DNA from: Solobacterium sp.
Lineage (GTDB): Bacteria > Bacillota_I > Bacilli_A > Erysipelotrichales > Erysipelotrichaceae
Assembly (NCBI GenBank): GCA_017475415.1
Contig: JAFVFM010000086.1
Location: forward strand, 1-7,248
DNA length: 7,248 nt
Direction: 5' to 3'
The position numbers were made by a program, and so were the translations under genes. A model generated the notes under the pieces. That model worked only from the letters and a program-made list of their open reading frames with translations. It did no database searches and was not told the DNA's origin. This document shows, piece by piece, positions 1-6,551 of this stretch; within the stretch, counting starts at the first letter, position 1, and each line of letters begins with the position of its first letter.

Positions 1-205
1 AGTGGAATTACCTGAAAAAATCGTCATCGTAGATGATGTGATGACAACAGGATCCACTTTATCTGCTTGCTTGGAGGCATTAAGTGAATATAGTGGAAAA
101 ATTAAGCTATATACTCTTTCTATTCATCCTTTGTGGACTAAGCAGAAATGTATAATAGAACGTATTATGCAGTTTTACAATTCGATAGTGAATCAGTATA
201 ATTAA
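1..205 (+). CDS. comFC: ComFC-family phosphoribosyltransferase, C-terminal fragment
   Basis: This is the 3' end of a gene that starts upstream of the window; the open frame runs from the first bases to a TAA at 203-205. Seen: the residues VIVDDVMTTGSTL (about residues 8-20 of the fragment) form the PRPP-binding loop of type I phosphoribosyltransferases, two acidic residues followed by TTGST. Known: ComFC proteins, found in competence operons upstream of secA in Bacillota, carry this loop near their C-terminus and act in the cytoplasm during uptake of transforming DNA. The position just before secA supports comFC over other phosphoribosyltransferases such as pyrE or apt. The tail after the loop is about 45 residues and rather lysine- and isoleucine-rich, a little longer than I would expect. 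The N-terminal zinc-finger half is outside the window, so the assignment rests on the loop and the context. Confidence 0.72.
   Translation, partial: VELPEKIVIVDDVMTTGSTLSACLEALSEYSGKIKLYTLSIHPLWTKQKCIIERIMQFYNSIVNQYN
174..202 (+). promoter_or_regulatory. Predicted sigma-A promoter for secA operon
   Basis: A -35 element TTTACA (174-179, five of six consensus bases) and a perfect -10 element TATAAT (197-202) are separated by exactly 17 bp. The promoter sits over the last codons of the comFC-like gene. Transcription would begin near 209, leaving a leader of about 29 bases before the secA start. It would let secA, prfB and the pseudouridine synthase be expressed independently of the competence gene. 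This is a consensus match only; AT-rich DNA gives chance matches, but the exact spacing is favourable. Confidence 0.6.
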
Positions 206-237
206 AGGGTTAATTTAGTAAGAAAAAAGGAGGGTTT

Positions 238-2589
238 ATGGCAAATATTTTAAGCAGATTATTCAATGAAGATGGCCGAAAACTCAAAAAATTAGAAAAG
301 AAAATCCAGCCTGTTTTGGACTTAGAAGAAAAGTATAAACAAATGAGCGATGATGAGCTCAAGGCGATGACACCATACCTAAAAGAAAAGCTCGCTAATG
401 GAGCTACTTTGGATGATATTTTTGTGGAGGCTTTTGCGACGGCTAGAGAGGCATGTCGAAGAGTGATTGGAGAATTCCCATATCCAGTGCAATTACTAGG
501 TGCTGCAGTTATGCAGGGTGGCGATATTGCGGAAATGAAAACTGGTGAAGGTAAAACTTTAACATCGGTTATGGCTGTATATTTAAATGCTTTAGAAGGC
601 AAAGGAGTACATGTTGTAACAGTCAATGAATATCTATCTGAGCGTGATTCACAGTGGATGGGACAAATACACCGTTTTCTTGGCTTATCTGTTGGTTTGA
701 ATTTGCGTTCTTTATCACCTGCGCAAAAAAGAGCGGCTTATAATTGTGATATTACTTATACAACAAATTCCGAATTAGGCTTTGATTATCTAAGAGATAA
801 TATGGTAACAACGGTGAATGATCGTGTATTGAGAGAATTGAATTTCGCTTTAGTCGATGAAGTTGACTCGATTTTAATTGATGAATCAAGAACTCCATTA
901 ATTATTTCTGGTGGGATGAAACAAACAGCGAATCATTACTTACAAGCAGATCGTTTTGTGAAGAAATTAAAAGAAAATGAAGATTATGAATTAGACGTAA
1001 AAAGTCGTTCTGTGCACTTGACAGAACAAGGTGTAGCGAAGGCAGAAAGAGTTTTCCGTATCGAGAATTTATTTAATTTAGAACATACTCAACTTCTCCA
1101 TCATATTAACCAAGCATTAAAGGCAAACTATATCATGATGAGAGATGTGGAATATGTAGTTGATGAAGAAGATGATGAAATCGTTATCGTTGATGCAAAT
1201 ACTGGTCGTTTGATGAAAGGTAGACAATGGTCGGATGGCTTACATCAAGCGGTAGAAGCTAAGGAAGGCATTTCAATCAAACAAGAAACGACAACAATGG
1301 CAACGATTACCTACCAGAATTTCTTCCGTCTCTACTCAAAATTAGCTGGTATGACAGGTACAGCGAAAACAGAAGAGGAAGAATTCCTAGAGATTTACAA
1401 TATGTATGTTGTAGAAATACCTACAAATAAACCAGTACAACGTATCGATTATCCTGATGCAGTATATGGCACAAAGAAGGCTAAATATGCCGCTTTGGTG
1501 GAAGAAGTAAAAGAAAGACATGAAAAAGGACAGCCTGTTTTAGTTGGTACGATTGCTGTAGAAACATCAGAATTGATTTCAAAATATTTAAAGGAAAGAA
1601 AGATTCCACATAATGTATTAAATGCGAAGAATCACGCACGTGAAGCAGATATTATCGCTAATGCTGGTAAGCAAGGTGCAGTTACCATTGCCACCAATAT
1701 GGCTGGTCGTGGTACCGACATTAAGCTTGGCGAAGGTGTTTATGAATTGGGTGGCTTAGCTGTATTAGGCTCAGAACGTCATGAAAGTAGACGTATTGAT
1801 AATCAGTTAAGAGGTCGTGCCGGTCGTCAAGGTGACCCTGGTATGTCGCGTTTCTTTGTTTCTGTACAAGACGACCTAATGGTACGCTTTGGTTCGGAAA
1901 GAATGGAAAGCTTATTTGCTTCACTTGGCGACACAGCTGTTGAATCAAAGACCATAACAAAATCTATTTCTAGTGCACAAAGAAGAGTGGAAGGTGTAAA
2001 CTATGACGCACGTAAACAACTCTTACAATATGACGATGTTATGCGTCAACAAAGAGAAACCATGTATGAACAAAGAAATTACATTTTAGAAAATGATGAT
2101 GTTCATGCAGTAATTCAAGATATGTTTAAACGCATTGTTTCTGATATGGTAGGTGCACATATCAACTTTGATTCAAAGAGTCATGAAGTAGATGTGGATG
2201 GTTTATTATCCGGCTTAGACGATATCGGTTTTAAGGATGTCGTGAAAAAAGAAGAATTAGAAGGTAAGCCAAGAGAAGAAGTGACAGAAATTTGTGTAAA
2301 TAAAGCTTGGGAATATTATGAAAATAAAATTGAACCAGTTCGTACAAAGATTTTACCTTTAGAAAAACAAATGGCCTTACGTACAATTGATCGTGCATGG
2401 TCTAATCATATTGATACAATGGATAAATTAAGAAGTGGTATAGGCTTAAGAGGTTATGCTCAACATAATCCTTTACAAGCTTATGTAGAAGAAGGATATG
2501 ATTTGTTCGAAGATATGATGCATACTATTTCACAAGAGATTGTCACCTTCTGTATGAATATTCGTGTTGTTGAACAAAATGCGGCATAA
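238..2589 (+). CDS. secA: Protein translocase subunit SecA
   Basis: SecA is the ATPase motor that pushes unfolded preproteins through the SecYEG channel at the membrane. The 783-residue product carries the Walker A motif MKTGEGKT (100-107), the DEVD Walker B (207-210) followed by SILIDESRTPLI, the preprotein cross-linking region (about 225-370), the AGMTGTAKTEEEEF linker, and the second nucleotide-binding domain with ATNMAGRGTDIKLG (about 487-500) and RGRAGRQGDPG (about 525-535). The helical scaffold and wing regions follow. It ends in FCMNIRVVEQNAA without the usual C-terminal linker and cysteine-rich zinc tail, so it is shorter than the roughly 840 residues of the Bacillus subtilis protein. 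The ATG is preceded by a strong AAGGAGG site with good spacing. prfB follows after 9 bases, the standard Bacillota arrangement, which points to the housekeeping SecA rather than accessory SecA2. Confidence 0.97.
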   Translation: MANILSRLFNEDGRKLKKLEKKIQPVLDLEEKYKQMSDDELKAMTPYLKEKLANGATLDDIFVEAFATAREACRRVIGEFPYPVQLLGAAVMQGGDIAEMKTGEGKTLTSVMAVYLNALEGKGVHVVTVNEYLSERDSQWMGQIHRFLGLSVGLNLRSLSPAQKRAAYNCDITYTTNSELGFDYLRDNMVTTVNDRVLRELNFALVDEVDSILIDESRTPLIISGGMKQTANHYLQADRFVKKLKENEDYELDVKSRSVHLTEQGVAKAERVFRIENLFNLEHTQLLHHINQALKANYIMMRDVEYVVDEEDDEIVIVDANTGRLMKGRQWSDGLHQAVEAKEGISIKQETTTMATITYQNFFRLYSKLAGMTGTAKTEEEEFLEIYNMYVVEIPTNKPVQRIDYPDAVYGTKKAKYAALVEEVKERHEKGQPVLVGTIAVETSELISKYLKERKIPHNVLNAKNHAREADIIANAGKQGAVTIATNMAGRGTDIKLGEGVYELGGLAVLGSERHESRRIDNQLRGRAGRQGDPGMSRFFVSVQDDLMVRFGSERMESLFASLGDTAVESKTITKSISSAQRRVEGVNYDARKQLLQYDDVMRQQRETMYEQRNYILENDDVHAVIQDMFKRIVSDMVGAHINFDSKSHEVDVDGLLSGLDDIGFKDVVKKEELEGKPREEVTEICVNKAWEYYENKIEPVRTKILPLEKQMALRTIDRAWSNHIDTMDKLRSGIGLRGYAQHNPLQAYVEEGYDLFEDMMHTISQEIVTFCMNIRVVEQNAA

Positions 2590-2598
2590 GGAGGAAAT

Positions 2599-3703
2599 AT
2601 GGAACTGTTTGAAATGAGACAAAATGTAAGTAGTAGCCAAGGCAAATTGGAGTCGCTTGGCCACTCTCTTTGACTTAGAAACAAAACAAAAAACGATTCA
2701 ACAAAATGAAGAAACCATGAATCAAGAAGGCTTTTGGAACGATCAAAAGGCCGCACAAAAATTGATTCGTGAAACTAACCAACTAAAGAAATTATTGGAA
2801 ACACATGCCCACTTAAGTCGTGGCTTAGAAGAGTTAAGTGAAGGTTTAAGTGAATTAAATGCTAATTTTGACGAAGATATGAGCGAATTGTTGGAAGAAG
2901 AATATCGCTCTTTGATGAGTCAATTTGAAACATTTGAAATTCAAGTCTTATTGTCTGGTGAATATGATAATCATAATGCCATCTTAGAAATCCATCCTGG
3001 GGCTGGTGGAACAGAAGCGATGGATTGGGCGATGATGTTATATCGTATGTATATGCGCTGGGCGGAAAGGCATAATTATAAAATTACGGTATTAGATTAT
3101 CAAGATGGGGAAGAAGCGGGCATGAAATCTTGTTCGGTGCTTATTGAAGGTGACTTAGCTTATGGCTATTTAAAGGCAGAAAGTGGCGTGCATCGTTTGG
3201 TACGCATTTCACCATTTGATTCCAATGCTCGCCGTCATACCAGCTTTGCCTCTGTAGAAATCATGCCTCAATTTGAGGATGATATTGAAATCGAAATTGA
3301 TGAAAAAGATATTGATGTTGTAACGATGCGCTCTAGTGGTGCAGGTGGTCAACATATCAATAAAACGGACTCTGCCGTACGTATGACGCATAAGCCAACA
3401 GGTATTGTAGTATTCTGCCAAACACAACGTTCACAATTACAGAACCGTGAAGCTTGCTTGAATATGCTGAAGTCGAAATAGTTACAGATAAAGATTCGTG
3501 AACAAAAAGATAAAGAATCAGAATTACGCGGAGAAGTTAAGGCGAATGAGTGGGGCTCACAAATTCGCTCCTATGTATTCCATCCATACTCTATGGTTAA
3601 AGATTTACGTACAAATTATGAAACAGGTAATGTACAAGCAGTTATGGATGGTGATTTATATGGCTTTATTGATAGCTATTTACGTAATCAAATTCAAGGA
3701 TAA
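2599..3703 (+). CDS. prfB: Peptide chain release factor 2 (frameshifted; internal UAG)
   Basis: RF2 ends translation at UGA and UAA codons. The start ATG has an AAGGAGG site overlapping the secA stop. Frame 0 reads 24 codons (MELFEMRQ...LGHSL) to a TGA at 2671-2673; a +1 shift on CTT-TGA-C continues into SLDLETKQK..., as in other RF2s. The joined product would be 367 codons, the normal length. Seen in it: the stop-recognition tripeptide SPF (204-206), diagnostic of RF2 rather than RF1, and the peptidyl-hydrolysis motif GGQ (249-251), both within a residue of the E. coli positions. Odd: codon 294 is TAG (3479-3481), after NMLKSK, where relatives have leucine. The same frame then continues for 73 codons ([10 protein letters not shown]...[18 protein letters not shown]...[12 protein letters not shown]) to a TAA at 3701. 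A product stopping at the TAG would lack about 73 C-terminal residues and is unlikely to work. A mutation, a base error or genuine readthrough could explain this. Confidence 0.92.
2668..2674 (+). other. RF2 programmed +1 frameshift site (CTT TGA C)
   Basis: The bases CTT-TGA-C form the classic autoregulatory recoding site of RF2 genes. When RF2 is scarce, the ribosome pauses at UGA, the tRNA on CUU slips forward one base to UUU, and translation continues at GAC. The peptide across the junction, SL then DLETKQ, fits known RF2 proteins. The six bases normally occupied by an AGGGGG-like stimulator, three bases upstream of CTT, read GGCCAC here. The nearest purine-rich match, GGAG at 2649-2652, is 15 bases away and too far to act in the usual manner. 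Confidence 0.92.
3479..3481 (+). other. In-frame TAG within prfB (codon 294)
   Basis: The codon run AAG TCG AAA TAG TTA CAG ATA interrupts the RF2 reading frame. By comparison with the B. subtilis RF2 sequence as I remember it (KAKLYQKKI), the TAG takes the place of a leucine; a single T-to-A change of TTG gives TAG. The frame downstream is intact and well conserved to a TAA at 3701-3703, so no insertion or deletion is involved. Confidence 0.85.
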
Positions 3704-3706
3704 GAA

Positions 3707-4579
3707 ATGAGAAAGATTTTAACGCAAATCATGAATTCTAAACAAGACGGCATTAGTATTAAGGCTGTTTTATCTTTATTTTTTTCTTTATCAAAACATG
3801 AAATATCCCAATTGAAATATATCGAAGATGGTATTTTGTGCAATGGTAAGAAGGTCTATACCAATCATATCGTTAAGGAAAAGGATGTTGTTGAAGTTCG
3901 TTTCCTAGAAGAAAAGAACTCAGAAAATAATAAGAAACATGGTTTACGAATTCTTTATGAAGATGAAGATGTAATTGTGGTAGATAAACCAGCAGGTATA
4001 GTATGTCATGCAACACATGGATATCTAGATGAGCATTTAGGAAAAATGTTACAGGAAGAATATGGTTTAACAAAAGTTAGAGTGATAGGTCGCTTAGATA
4101 ATGAAGTAACTGGTGTTATTCTTTATGCAAAAAGTCAACAAGCAGCTTCTCGTTTAACAAAACAAAGGCAATTAGGTCTTCTGAAAAAGAAGTATTACGC
4201 TATTGTGGAAGGTAGTATGCCAAAAAAGAAAGATGTATTAAAGTATTCGCTTTATCGTGAAGAAGGAATAAGAAAAGGAGTGGATTGGAAAGGAAAAGAT
4301 TGTATTACAAAATATGAAGTGGTCTTTAACAATGAGAAAAATTCTTTATTAAAGATAGAAATCCAAACAGGGAAAAGCCATCAAATACGCGCTGGACTAA
4401 GTGCCCTGAATTATCCTATAGTAGGGGATAGTTTATATGAGGGATCAGTGGAATCTATACAAAGAGTTGCATTACATTGTTATCAACTTACTTTTCTTCA
4501 ACCATTCACTAATGAAAAAATTGAAGTGATTGCTGAATTACCAAAAGATATGGCTGCTTTAATGGCGGATATAAAATAA
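3707..4579 (+). CDS. RluA-family RNA pseudouridine synthase
   Basis: This enzyme converts specific uridines in rRNA or tRNA to pseudouridine in the cytoplasm. The 290-residue protein has an N-terminal S4-like segment (about 1-65, including ISQLKYIEDGILCNGKKV). The catalytic domain opens with ILYEDEDVIVVDKPAGIVCH (82-101) and carries GRLDNEVTGVILYAK (128-142), in which Asp131 is the expected catalytic aspartate. A GKSHQIRAGLSALNYPIVGDSLYEG stretch follows near residue 225, matching the RluA RQIR...G(H)PI-GD..Y block. The motif is slightly divergent: GRLDNEVTG rather than HRLDRDTSG. The start ATG lies 3 bases after the prfB stop, with AAGGA at 3696-3700, so it is translationally linked to prfB. 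I cannot say which uridine is modified; RluC/RluD/YjbO-like members cannot be separated by eye. Confidence 0.9.
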   Translation: MRKILTQIMNSKQDGISIKAVLSLFFSLSKHEISQLKYIEDGILCNGKKVYTNHIVKEKDVVEVRFLEEKNSENNKKHGLRILYEDEDVIVVDKPAGIVCHATHGYLDEHLGKMLQEEYGLTKVRVIGRLDNEVTGVILYAKSQQAASRLTKQRQLGLLKKKYYAIVEGSMPKKKDVLKYSLYREEGIRKGVDWKGKDCITKYEVVFNNEKNSLLKIEIQTGKSHQIRAGLSALNYPIVGDSLYEGSVESIQRVALHCYQLTFLQPFTNEKIEVIAELPKDMAALMADIK

Positions 4580-4631
4580 AAAGAGGATTCAACCTCATTG
4601 AATAGTCTTTAAACTATCCAACTGTTAAATT

Positions 4632-4657
4632 CCCATTGTGAAATTAATGGGTTCTTT
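4632..4657 (+). terminator. Possible intrinsic terminator after the secA operon
   Basis: CCCATT (4632-4637) and AATGGG (4646-4651) form a perfect 6-bp stem around the loop GTGAAATT, followed by TTCTTT. The stem is short and the T-tract broken, so termination may be weak. It is placed correctly to end the secA-prfB-pseudouridine synthase transcript. Confidence 0.35.
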
Positions 4658-4681
4658 AGATCCATAAATATCACAAAATCA

Positions 4682-4713
4682 TTGCCATCTATGCATGTAT
4701 GTTCGTATATAAT
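4682..4713 (+). promoter_or_regulatory. Possible promoter for the double-glycine peptide gene
   Basis: TTGCCA (4682-4687, five of six bases of the -35 consensus) stands upstream of a perfect TATAAT (4708-4713). The gap is 20 bp, longer than ideal; TATATA at 4706-4711 gives a better 18-bp gap. Initiation would be near 4720, a leader of about 35-50 bases depending on the start codon used. The surrounding DNA is AT-rich, so a chance match is possible. Confidence 0.38.
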
Positions 4714-4721
4714 TATGTAAA

Positions 4722-4754
4722 GATAATTTGCGATAATTATTGGAGGATATTATC
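4722..4754 (+). promoter_or_regulatory. GATAATT repeats and hairpin around first SD
   Basis: GATAATT occurs twice (4722-4728, 4732-4738) with a 10-base period, about one helical turn, which could be a regulator site or chance in AT-rich DNA. The second copy can also pair with ATATTATC (4747-4754): GATAAT, a bulged T, then AT, leaving TGGAGG as the loop. That places the first Shine-Dalgarno sequence inside a weak hairpin immediately before the ATG at 4755. Function is not established. Confidence 0.3.
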
Positions 4755-4772
4755 ATGACAGGAGGTATAAAA

Positions 4773-5081
4773 ATGGAAAAGAAGAATCTGATTGATGATA
4801 ATAAGATGGAAACTGTTTCTGGTGGCGTACCGCCTGAAGCGATTGCTGAAATCAAAGCTTGGCTGAATGGGGAGAATGAAACGAAGTCTATGGATACATT
4901 TGAGTTTGTCAGACAATACGCTCGTCAGGCGATTGATAAAGGCAAGACTTTTCAGCAGGCATGGACAAATGTACAATCTAATTATGAAGCATTCATCGGA
5001 TTCATGAGAGAGGATGGCTGTAAGCCTTGTACGTCGCAGGAATTCTACGACATGCTGGCAAAAGCTTGGTTGATGTTTTAA
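4773..5081 (+). CDS. Double-glycine leader peptide, bacteriocin/RiPP-like, unknown function
   Basis: The 102-residue product starts MEKKNLIDDNKMETVSGG, an N-terminal segment of 18 residues with the look of a double-glycine leader: charged, hydrophobic positions Leu6, Met12 and Val15, and a GG cleavage site. Known: such leaders are removed by C39-peptidase ABC transporters that export bacteriocins and signalling peptides. The predicted 84-residue mature part (from VPPEAIAEIK) is mainly helix-forming, rich in Glu, Lys, Gln and aromatic residues, has CKPC at 83-86, and ends AKAWLMF. I do not recognise the family. No transporter, immunity or modification gene is adjacent. Its four leucines use CTG or TTG and never TTA, unlike secA, suggesting acquisition. 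ATG 4773 follows GGAGG at 4761-4765 by 7 bases and yields the leader directly. ATG 4755, with its own GGAGG at 4742-4746, would add MTGGIK in the same frame and cannot be excluded. Confidence 0.72.
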   Translation: MEKKNLIDDNKMETVSGGVPPEAIAEIKAWLNGENETKSMDTFEFVRQYARQAIDKGKTFQQAWTNVQSNYEAFIGFMREDGCKPCTSQEFYDMLAKAWLMF

Positions 5082-5090
5082 TTAGCAGAT

Positions 5091-5155
5091 GTGACGCGAA
5101 TGGATAGTTTTCAGAGACAGTTCTCTTCACTGAGGACTGCCTTTTTGTTCGTCAC
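5091..5155 (+). terminator. Intrinsic terminator of the peptide gene, with outer stem
   Basis: CAGTTCTC (5118-5125) pairs with GAGGACTG (5132-5139) through 8 bp including one G-T wobble, loop TTCACT, followed by CC and TTTTT (5142-5146): a good Rho-independent terminator 36 bases after the peptide stop. It is nested inside a second inverted repeat, GTGACG-C-GAA (5091-5100) against TTCGTCAC (5148-5155), an 8-bp stem with one bulged C. The reverse complement lacks a T-tract, so it should stop plus-strand transcription only. Confidence 0.72.
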
Positions 5156-5246
5156 CATGTCTTTCAACATGCTTATACACATGAGTGAGATTCTCATCAC
5201 AGGGACCACTTTAGTTATTTAAATGTTACAGCACCTTTTTTGGTGG
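5156..5246. other. Convergent intergenic region, no gene supported
   Basis: This stretch separates the peptide gene from the converging amylase gene. It contains a small hairpin, ATGAG/CTCAT around TGAGATT near 5177-5200, and an imperfect repeat just beyond the amylase stop (AGCCACC and GGTGCT on the minus strand, A-rich loop) with no clear T-tract. A 21-codon ATG-started frame at 5157-5222 has no ribosome binding site. I see no convincing minus-strand terminator. Confidence 0.5.
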
Positions 5247-6551
5247 CTAAATGACTTTAAGGAAGAGGAAGGATTTAGGTGATAAATGTATATTATTTTG
5301 AATAGATATCTTTTCTTGAGTCAGTAAATTAATTGCTGTAAAGGTAAATGGGATAGGTAAATCTTTTTCTTCATCAGATATATTTATGACAAAATAGATT
5401 TCTGCTTGCCCATCCTTACGTGAAAAAATATATTGCTCATTTTGAAGATAAACTTGTTCATAATTACCGTAAGTTAATGCGGGATTGTCTTTGCGTATTC
5501 TATTTAGCTTAGCGAGTAAGTCGGTAAGTTCATTCCAAATTGGCTCTTTAAAATATGGTCTTAATTCAACATCACTTGTATTTGTACGCTTTGCTTTTTC
5601 CTTCCATTCACTTCCATAATATAGACAAGGCATACCTGGCATGGCATACATTAGGGCATAAGCTAAAGGTAAATCTCTTTCATCGACTAATGTACTAGCG
5701 ATACGATCTACATCGTGATTATCCATAAAGGATAATAAATGTTTACCGCGATATAGAGTCCAAGGATCATTTCCGAATTGGCGATTTAAGGAGTGGGCAA
5801 TTTCAAATAAATTATGTGAATTCATGGATGAATATAATCCTTTACGACATTCATAATTGGTTACGGAATCTAGATGACCGTCGTTAAATAATACATTATA
5901 ATCGCCACCAATCATCTCTCCAATAAACAAGAAATCATCTTTTTTTTCTTTTACATGCTGTACCATTTCCTGCATGAAATTACGATCTAAGCTATAGGCT
6001 ACATCTAGACGTAAACCATCTATGGAGAATTCCTCCATCCAATAATCAATCGCTTTTAATAGATAGTCCTTTACAGCAGGATTCTGTAAATTCAGTTTTA
6101 CTAATTCATGATGCCCTTCCCAATTGGCATAGCTAAAGCCGTCTTCGTTTTGGATATTGTTGAAATCGATATAAAAGAAATCTTTATATGGACTTTCCCA
6201 TTTCTTTTCTTTTACATCTTGAAAGAGATAGGAACCTCTTCCTACATGATGAAATACACCATCTAAGAAGATTTTGATTCCCGCTTTATGCAGGGCTTTA
6301 CAGACTTTTTTAAAGTCTGCATTTGTACCTAAACGACAATCTACAGTATAAAAGTCACGTGTATCATAACCATGTTTATCACTTTCAAATAATGGGTTAA
6401 AAATGAGTGCAGTAATTCCTAATTTTTTTAAATGATCTATCCAATCGAGTATATGTAAAATGCGCTTTTCTTTTTTTCCATCATTATAGAGCGGTGCATC
6501 ACAAAAACCTAAAGTATAGATTTGGTAAAAAACTTCATTAAAATTTACCAT
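5247..6551 (-). CDS. GH13 alpha-amylase family glycoside hydrolase, cytoplasmic
   Basis: This enzyme probably cleaves alpha-1,4-glucan or maltodextrin linkages inside the cell; there is no signal peptide or membrane segment. The 434-residue protein is a compact (beta/alpha)8 GH13 with conserved region I DGVFHH (97-102), region II GLRLDVAYS with nucleophile Asp183, region III FIGEM with acid/base Glu212, and region IV FMDNHD with Asp280. All three catalytic carboxylates are therefore present. Region I has His where most GH13 enzymes have Asn (DxxxNH). GMPCLYYGSEW (306-316) and a short C-terminal beta domain (about 365-434) follow. The motif set suggests a neopullulanase/maltogenic-type intracellular member, but substrate cannot be read from sequence. 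The ATG overlaps the end of the NudC gene by 7 bases (ATGGTAA) and has AAAGGA upstream inside that gene, so the two are translationally coupled. The gene ends in TAG. Confidence 0.93.
   Translation of the reverse strand: MVNFNEVFYQIYTLGFCDAPLYNDGKKEKRILHILDWIDHLKKLGITALIFNPLFESDKHGYDTRDFYTVDCRLGTNADFKKVCKALHKAGIKIFLDGVFHHVGRGSYLFQDVKEKKWESPYKDFFYIDFNNIQNEDGFSYANWEGHHELVKLNLQNPAVKDYLLKAIDYWMEEFSIDGLRLDVAYSLDRNFMQEMVQHVKEKKDDFLFIGEMIGGDYNVLFNDGHLDSVTNYECRKGLYSSMNSHNLFEIAHSLNRQFGNDPWTLYRGKHLLSFMDNHDVDRIASTLVDERDLPLAYALMYAMPGMPCLYYGSEWKEKAKRTNTSDVELRPYFKEPIWNELTDLLAKLNRIRKDNPALTYGNYEQVYLQNEQYIFSRKDGQAEIYFVINISDEEKDLPIPFTFTAINLLTQEKISIQNNIHLSPKSFLFLKVI

Larger units (their letters stand above)
4580..4754 (+). 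other. Intergenic region: possible terminator and peptide-gene leader
   Basis: No gene is seen here. The left part holds short, mutually exclusive hairpins (GAGG/CCTC at about 4584-4597, TTCAA/TTGAA around CCTCA, ATAGT/ACTAT) just after the synthase stop, none with a strong U-tract. A better candidate hairpin lies at 4632-4651. The right part is very AT-rich and holds a possible promoter, a GATAATT direct repeat and the first ribosome binding site of the peptide gene. Confidence 0.5.

Noticed and set aside
210..626. Minus-strand open frame of 138 codons overlapping the secA start
   Set aside because: It lies antisense to strongly conserved secA coding sequence, has no recognisable motif, and its composition is that of a reverse-complement shadow.
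2657..3481. prfB called as a gene starting at TTG 2657 and ending at TAG 3481
   Set aside because: The true start is ATG 2599 with a strong ribosome binding site and entry into this frame by +1 frameshifting; the frame also continues past the TAG.
3479..3481. Genetic-code change with UAG read as an amino acid
   Set aside because: The amylase gene ends normally in TAG after a typical C-terminus, and the other interrupted gene (nudC) is broken by TAA, so a single UAG reassignment does not explain the data.
3498..3710. Separate 70-codon open frame after the prfB TAG
   Set aside because: It is out of frame with the conserved RF2 C-terminus ([14 protein letters not shown]), which occupies the same bases, so it is a shadow and not a new gene.
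4737..4976. Minus-strand 79-codon frame over the double-glycine peptide gene
   Set aside because: It has no motif and overlaps a plus-strand gene with good start signals and a leader motif.
5157..5222. 21-codon ATG-started frame between the terminator and the amylase gene
   Set aside because: It has no ribosome binding site, lies beyond a good terminator, and is too short to support from sequence alone.
5082..5246. Insertion sequence end or attachment site next to the peptide gene
   Set aside because: Inverted repeats are present, but I see no transposase remnant, target duplication or second matching end upstream of the peptide gene.
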